The notes beneath the pieces were generated by a model, which worked only from the letters and a program-made list of their open reading frames with translations, had not been told where the DNA came from and did no database searches. From Planctomycetaceae bacterium (lineage in GTDB: Bacteria > Planctomycetota > Planctomycetia > Planctomycetales > Planctomycetaceae), in contig JAGQQT010000172.1 of NCBI GenBank assembly GCA_020426065.1, forward strand, positions 1-7,910: a stretch of 7,910 nucleotides of DNA, read 5' to 3'. Position numbers and translations under genes: made by a program. This document shows positions 6,577 to 7,910 of this stretch, piece by piece. Numbering within the stretch: position 1 is the first letter of the stretch; each line of letters opens with the position of its first letter.

Positions 6577-7797
6577 ATGAACCAGCCAGAAATCCTGTTT
6601 GTTGACGATGAGCCCAATATCCTGGGAGGTATCCGGCGAATGCTTCGCACTCGCCGAAATGAATGGGGGCTTCATTATGCTTCCTCCGGACAGGAAGCAC
6701 TGTCCATCATGGACCAGAATACGATCGATATCGTGATCTCAGATATGCGGATGCCGCACATGGACGGGGCCGACCTGCTGAATATCATTGCACAAAGGCA
6801 TCCAGACACAGTCCGCATCATCCTGTCAGGACATGCCGAACAGGATGCGATCATGAGAGCAATTCCCGTCTCTCATTATTATCTGTCCAAACCTTGCGAA
6901 TCGGATGTGCTGACCAACCACATCTTTTCTGCCATCAACCTCAGGAAGCGAGTCCAGAACAAGAACCTCAGGCAGATGGTTTCAAGACTCGCACATCTGC
7001 CAGCCATGCCTGAAACCTATCAGAAAATCTGCGACATCGTCAGATCCGACCAGGCTGGAGTAAAGGATGCCATCAAAGTCATCAACAATGACTCCTCGAT
7101 GGCTGTTCATATCCTCAAGCTGGTGAATTCTTCCTATTTTGGACTGGCCCGGCATATTTCAGATATTGGGCAGGCAGTGGCTCTGCTCGGCTTTGAAACC
7201 CTGAAATCACTGGTACTGACGGTGGGGATCTTTCGTGAGAACCGTGATGGGACGAATGACCTCTTCAACCATGCTGAACTGACCGATCATTCGATAGCCT
7301 GCGGCCAGCTGGCCAGGCATATTGCCATGCAGATTACAGATGAGCGTGAGGTCTGTGATGATGCCTTTACCGCTGGGCTGCTGCACGATATTGGAAAACT
7401 GGTCATGGCAACCGGAATGCCGGAAGAATATGGCCAGGCGGTCTTACTGTCTCAAAAAGACCGGATTCCTCTTTTTGAAGCAGAACAGCGATGTTACGGC
7501 TACAACCATGCAGATGTCAGTGGTTACCTGCTCGGAATCTGGAATCTGCCAGACAGTATCACGAATGCGGTCGCGTATCACCACGATATCGAAACCGTTC
7601 GAAGGGAAAGCTCACTGGTCAGCCTGGCCGTGTACTCAGCCAACTGCATGGTCAATGAGAAATCACACGATCATCAGGCCTGCCTTTCCTACTGCATGGA
7701 GAATGATGATTCCGAACCAGATGATGGAGTTTATCGGGATCAACAAATGGAAATCTGGCAACAGCTGCTTTTCATGATGCCCCCCGAGATCAGCTGA
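6577..7797 (+). CDS. Response regulator with HDOD output domain (REC-HDOD)
   Basis: The protein has 406 residues from the ATG at 6577. That start is preferred over the in-frame ATG at 6547 because the REC domain begins at once (QPEILFVDDEP) and a purine-rich stretch, AGGAAAGCGAG at 6560-6570, precedes it. REC at 4-122 has Asp10/Asp11, phosphoacceptor Asp56 (VISDMRMPHMDG), Ser84 (ILSGH) and Lys105 (LSKPC). After a short helical linker, residues 131-345 form an HDOD domain: LAHLPAMPETYQKI near the start, then VNSSYFGLARHISDIGQAVALLG, GLLHDIGKLV with His270-Asp271, and a later AYHHD. HDOD domains are relatives of HD/HD-GYP phosphohydrolases that generally lack the full metal site and act in signalling through protein contacts. 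Here the HD pair is kept but no GYP motif is seen, so cyclic-di-GMP hydrolysis is not predicted. The last 60 residues are acidic and unrecognised. This is the only visible output of the cluster, probably switched by phosphorylation of Asp56. Confidence 0.92.
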   Translation: MNQPEILFVDDEPNILGGIRRMLRTRRNEWGLHYASSGQEALSIMDQNTIDIVISDMRMPHMDGADLLNIIAQRHPDTVRIILSGHAEQDAIMRAIPVSHYYLSKPCESDVLTNHIFSAINLRKRVQNKNLRQMVSRLAHLPAMPETYQKICDIVRSDQAGVKDAIKVINNDSSMAVHILKLVNSSYFGLARHISDIGQAVALLGFETLKSLVLTVGIFRENRDGTNDLFNHAELTDHSIACGQLARHIAMQITDEREVCDDAFTAGLLHDIGKLVMATGMPEEYGQAVLLSQKDRIPLFEAEQRCYGYNHADVSGYLLGIWNLPDSITNAVAYHHDIETVRRESSLVSLAVYSANCMVNEKSHDHQACLSYCMENDDSEPDDGVYRDQQMEIWQQLLFMMPPEIS

Positions 7798-7827
7798 GGA
7801 ACCGTTTTGCGAATTGTTCTCTTTCGC

Positions 7828-7834
7828 GAAGGGA
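7828..7834 (+). promoter_or_regulatory. Shine-Dalgarno GAAGGGA for the last, partial gene
   Basis: GAAGGGA ends 4 bases before the ATG at 7839 and 10 before an in-frame ATG at 7845, so either may be used. The 41-base spacer from the previous stop (7798-7838) contains only a weak GCGAA/TTCGC dyad and no T-run, so transcription probably continues into this gene. Confidence 0.6.
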
Positions 7835-7838
7835 TACC

Positions 7839-7910
7839 ATGACTATGACAACCGAGAAAAAGGTACTGTTTGTCGACGATGATGAATCCATTCTTTCGGC
7901 CATGCGAAGG
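7839..7910 (+). CDS. Response regulator, N-terminus only, cut by right window edge
   Basis: Twenty-four codons are visible before the edge. They read MTMTTEKKVLFVDDDES followed by ILSAMRR: a first beta strand, an acidic cluster VDDDE and the first helix of a REC domain. The pattern FVDDxxxIL is the same as in the two preceding regulators, making this the third consecutive REC gene of one subtype. The output domain lies outside the window; another HDOD, an HD-GYP or no output are all possible. A start at 7845 would shorten it by two residues. Confidence 0.8.
   Translation, partial: MTMTTEKKVLFVDDDESILSAMRR

Noticed and set aside
7809..7827. GCGAA/TTCGC dyad after the REC-HDOD gene as a terminator
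   Set aside because: The stem is only five base pairs, has no following T-run and runs into the ribosome site of the next gene.

Overview
The window looks like a piece of a planctomycete chromosome of moderate GC content. The main clue is the pair of leftward genes at its left end. One encodes an exported protein that joins a planctomycete-type cytochrome c domain (single CxxCH) to a WD40 propeller. The other encodes a DUF1501-family protein with a twin-arginine-like signal. Both families are strongly expanded in Planctomycetes. This assignment is inferred from protein families read by eye; no database search was possible.

Layout. Positions 1-950 (minus) hold a DUF1501 protein whose C-terminus lies beyond the left edge. 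Positions 1021-2433 (minus) hold the cytochrome c/WD40 protein, 70 bases upstream of it and probably co-transcribed. Positions 2434-3069 form a non-coding divergent region with two short hairpin-capable inverted repeats. From 3070 to the right edge there is a tightly packed rightward cluster of signalling genes: a soluble PAS histidine kinase with an HNVGN-type H-box (3070-4434), a REC-histidine kinase (4425-5945, overlapping its neighbour by 10 bases), a REC-only regulator with an unrecognised tail (5952-6554), a REC-HDOD regulator (6577-7797), and the first 24 codons of another REC protein (7839 onward, cut by the right edge).

How the genes may work together. No gene in the visible part of the cluster has a recognisable DNA-binding domain or a membrane segment. 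The cluster therefore looks like a cytoplasmic branched phosphorelay. PAS-kinase input could pass to the REC-kinase, and its phosphoryl groups could go to three consecutive REC proteins of one subfamily (motif FVDDExxIL). The only visible output is an HDOD domain, a protein-interaction/signalling module related to HD hydrolases, so control may be post-transcriptional or through protein contacts. The wiring is inference; the domains and their key residues are read directly. The exported cytochrome/DUF1501 pair is divergently placed and need not be functionally linked.

Every complete gene looks intact. I saw no mobile elements, tRNA or rRNA genes, CRISPR arrays or convincing terminators. The cluster is compact and its unit architecture interesting, but each component belongs to a family I recognise, except the C-terminal tail of the REC-only protein.
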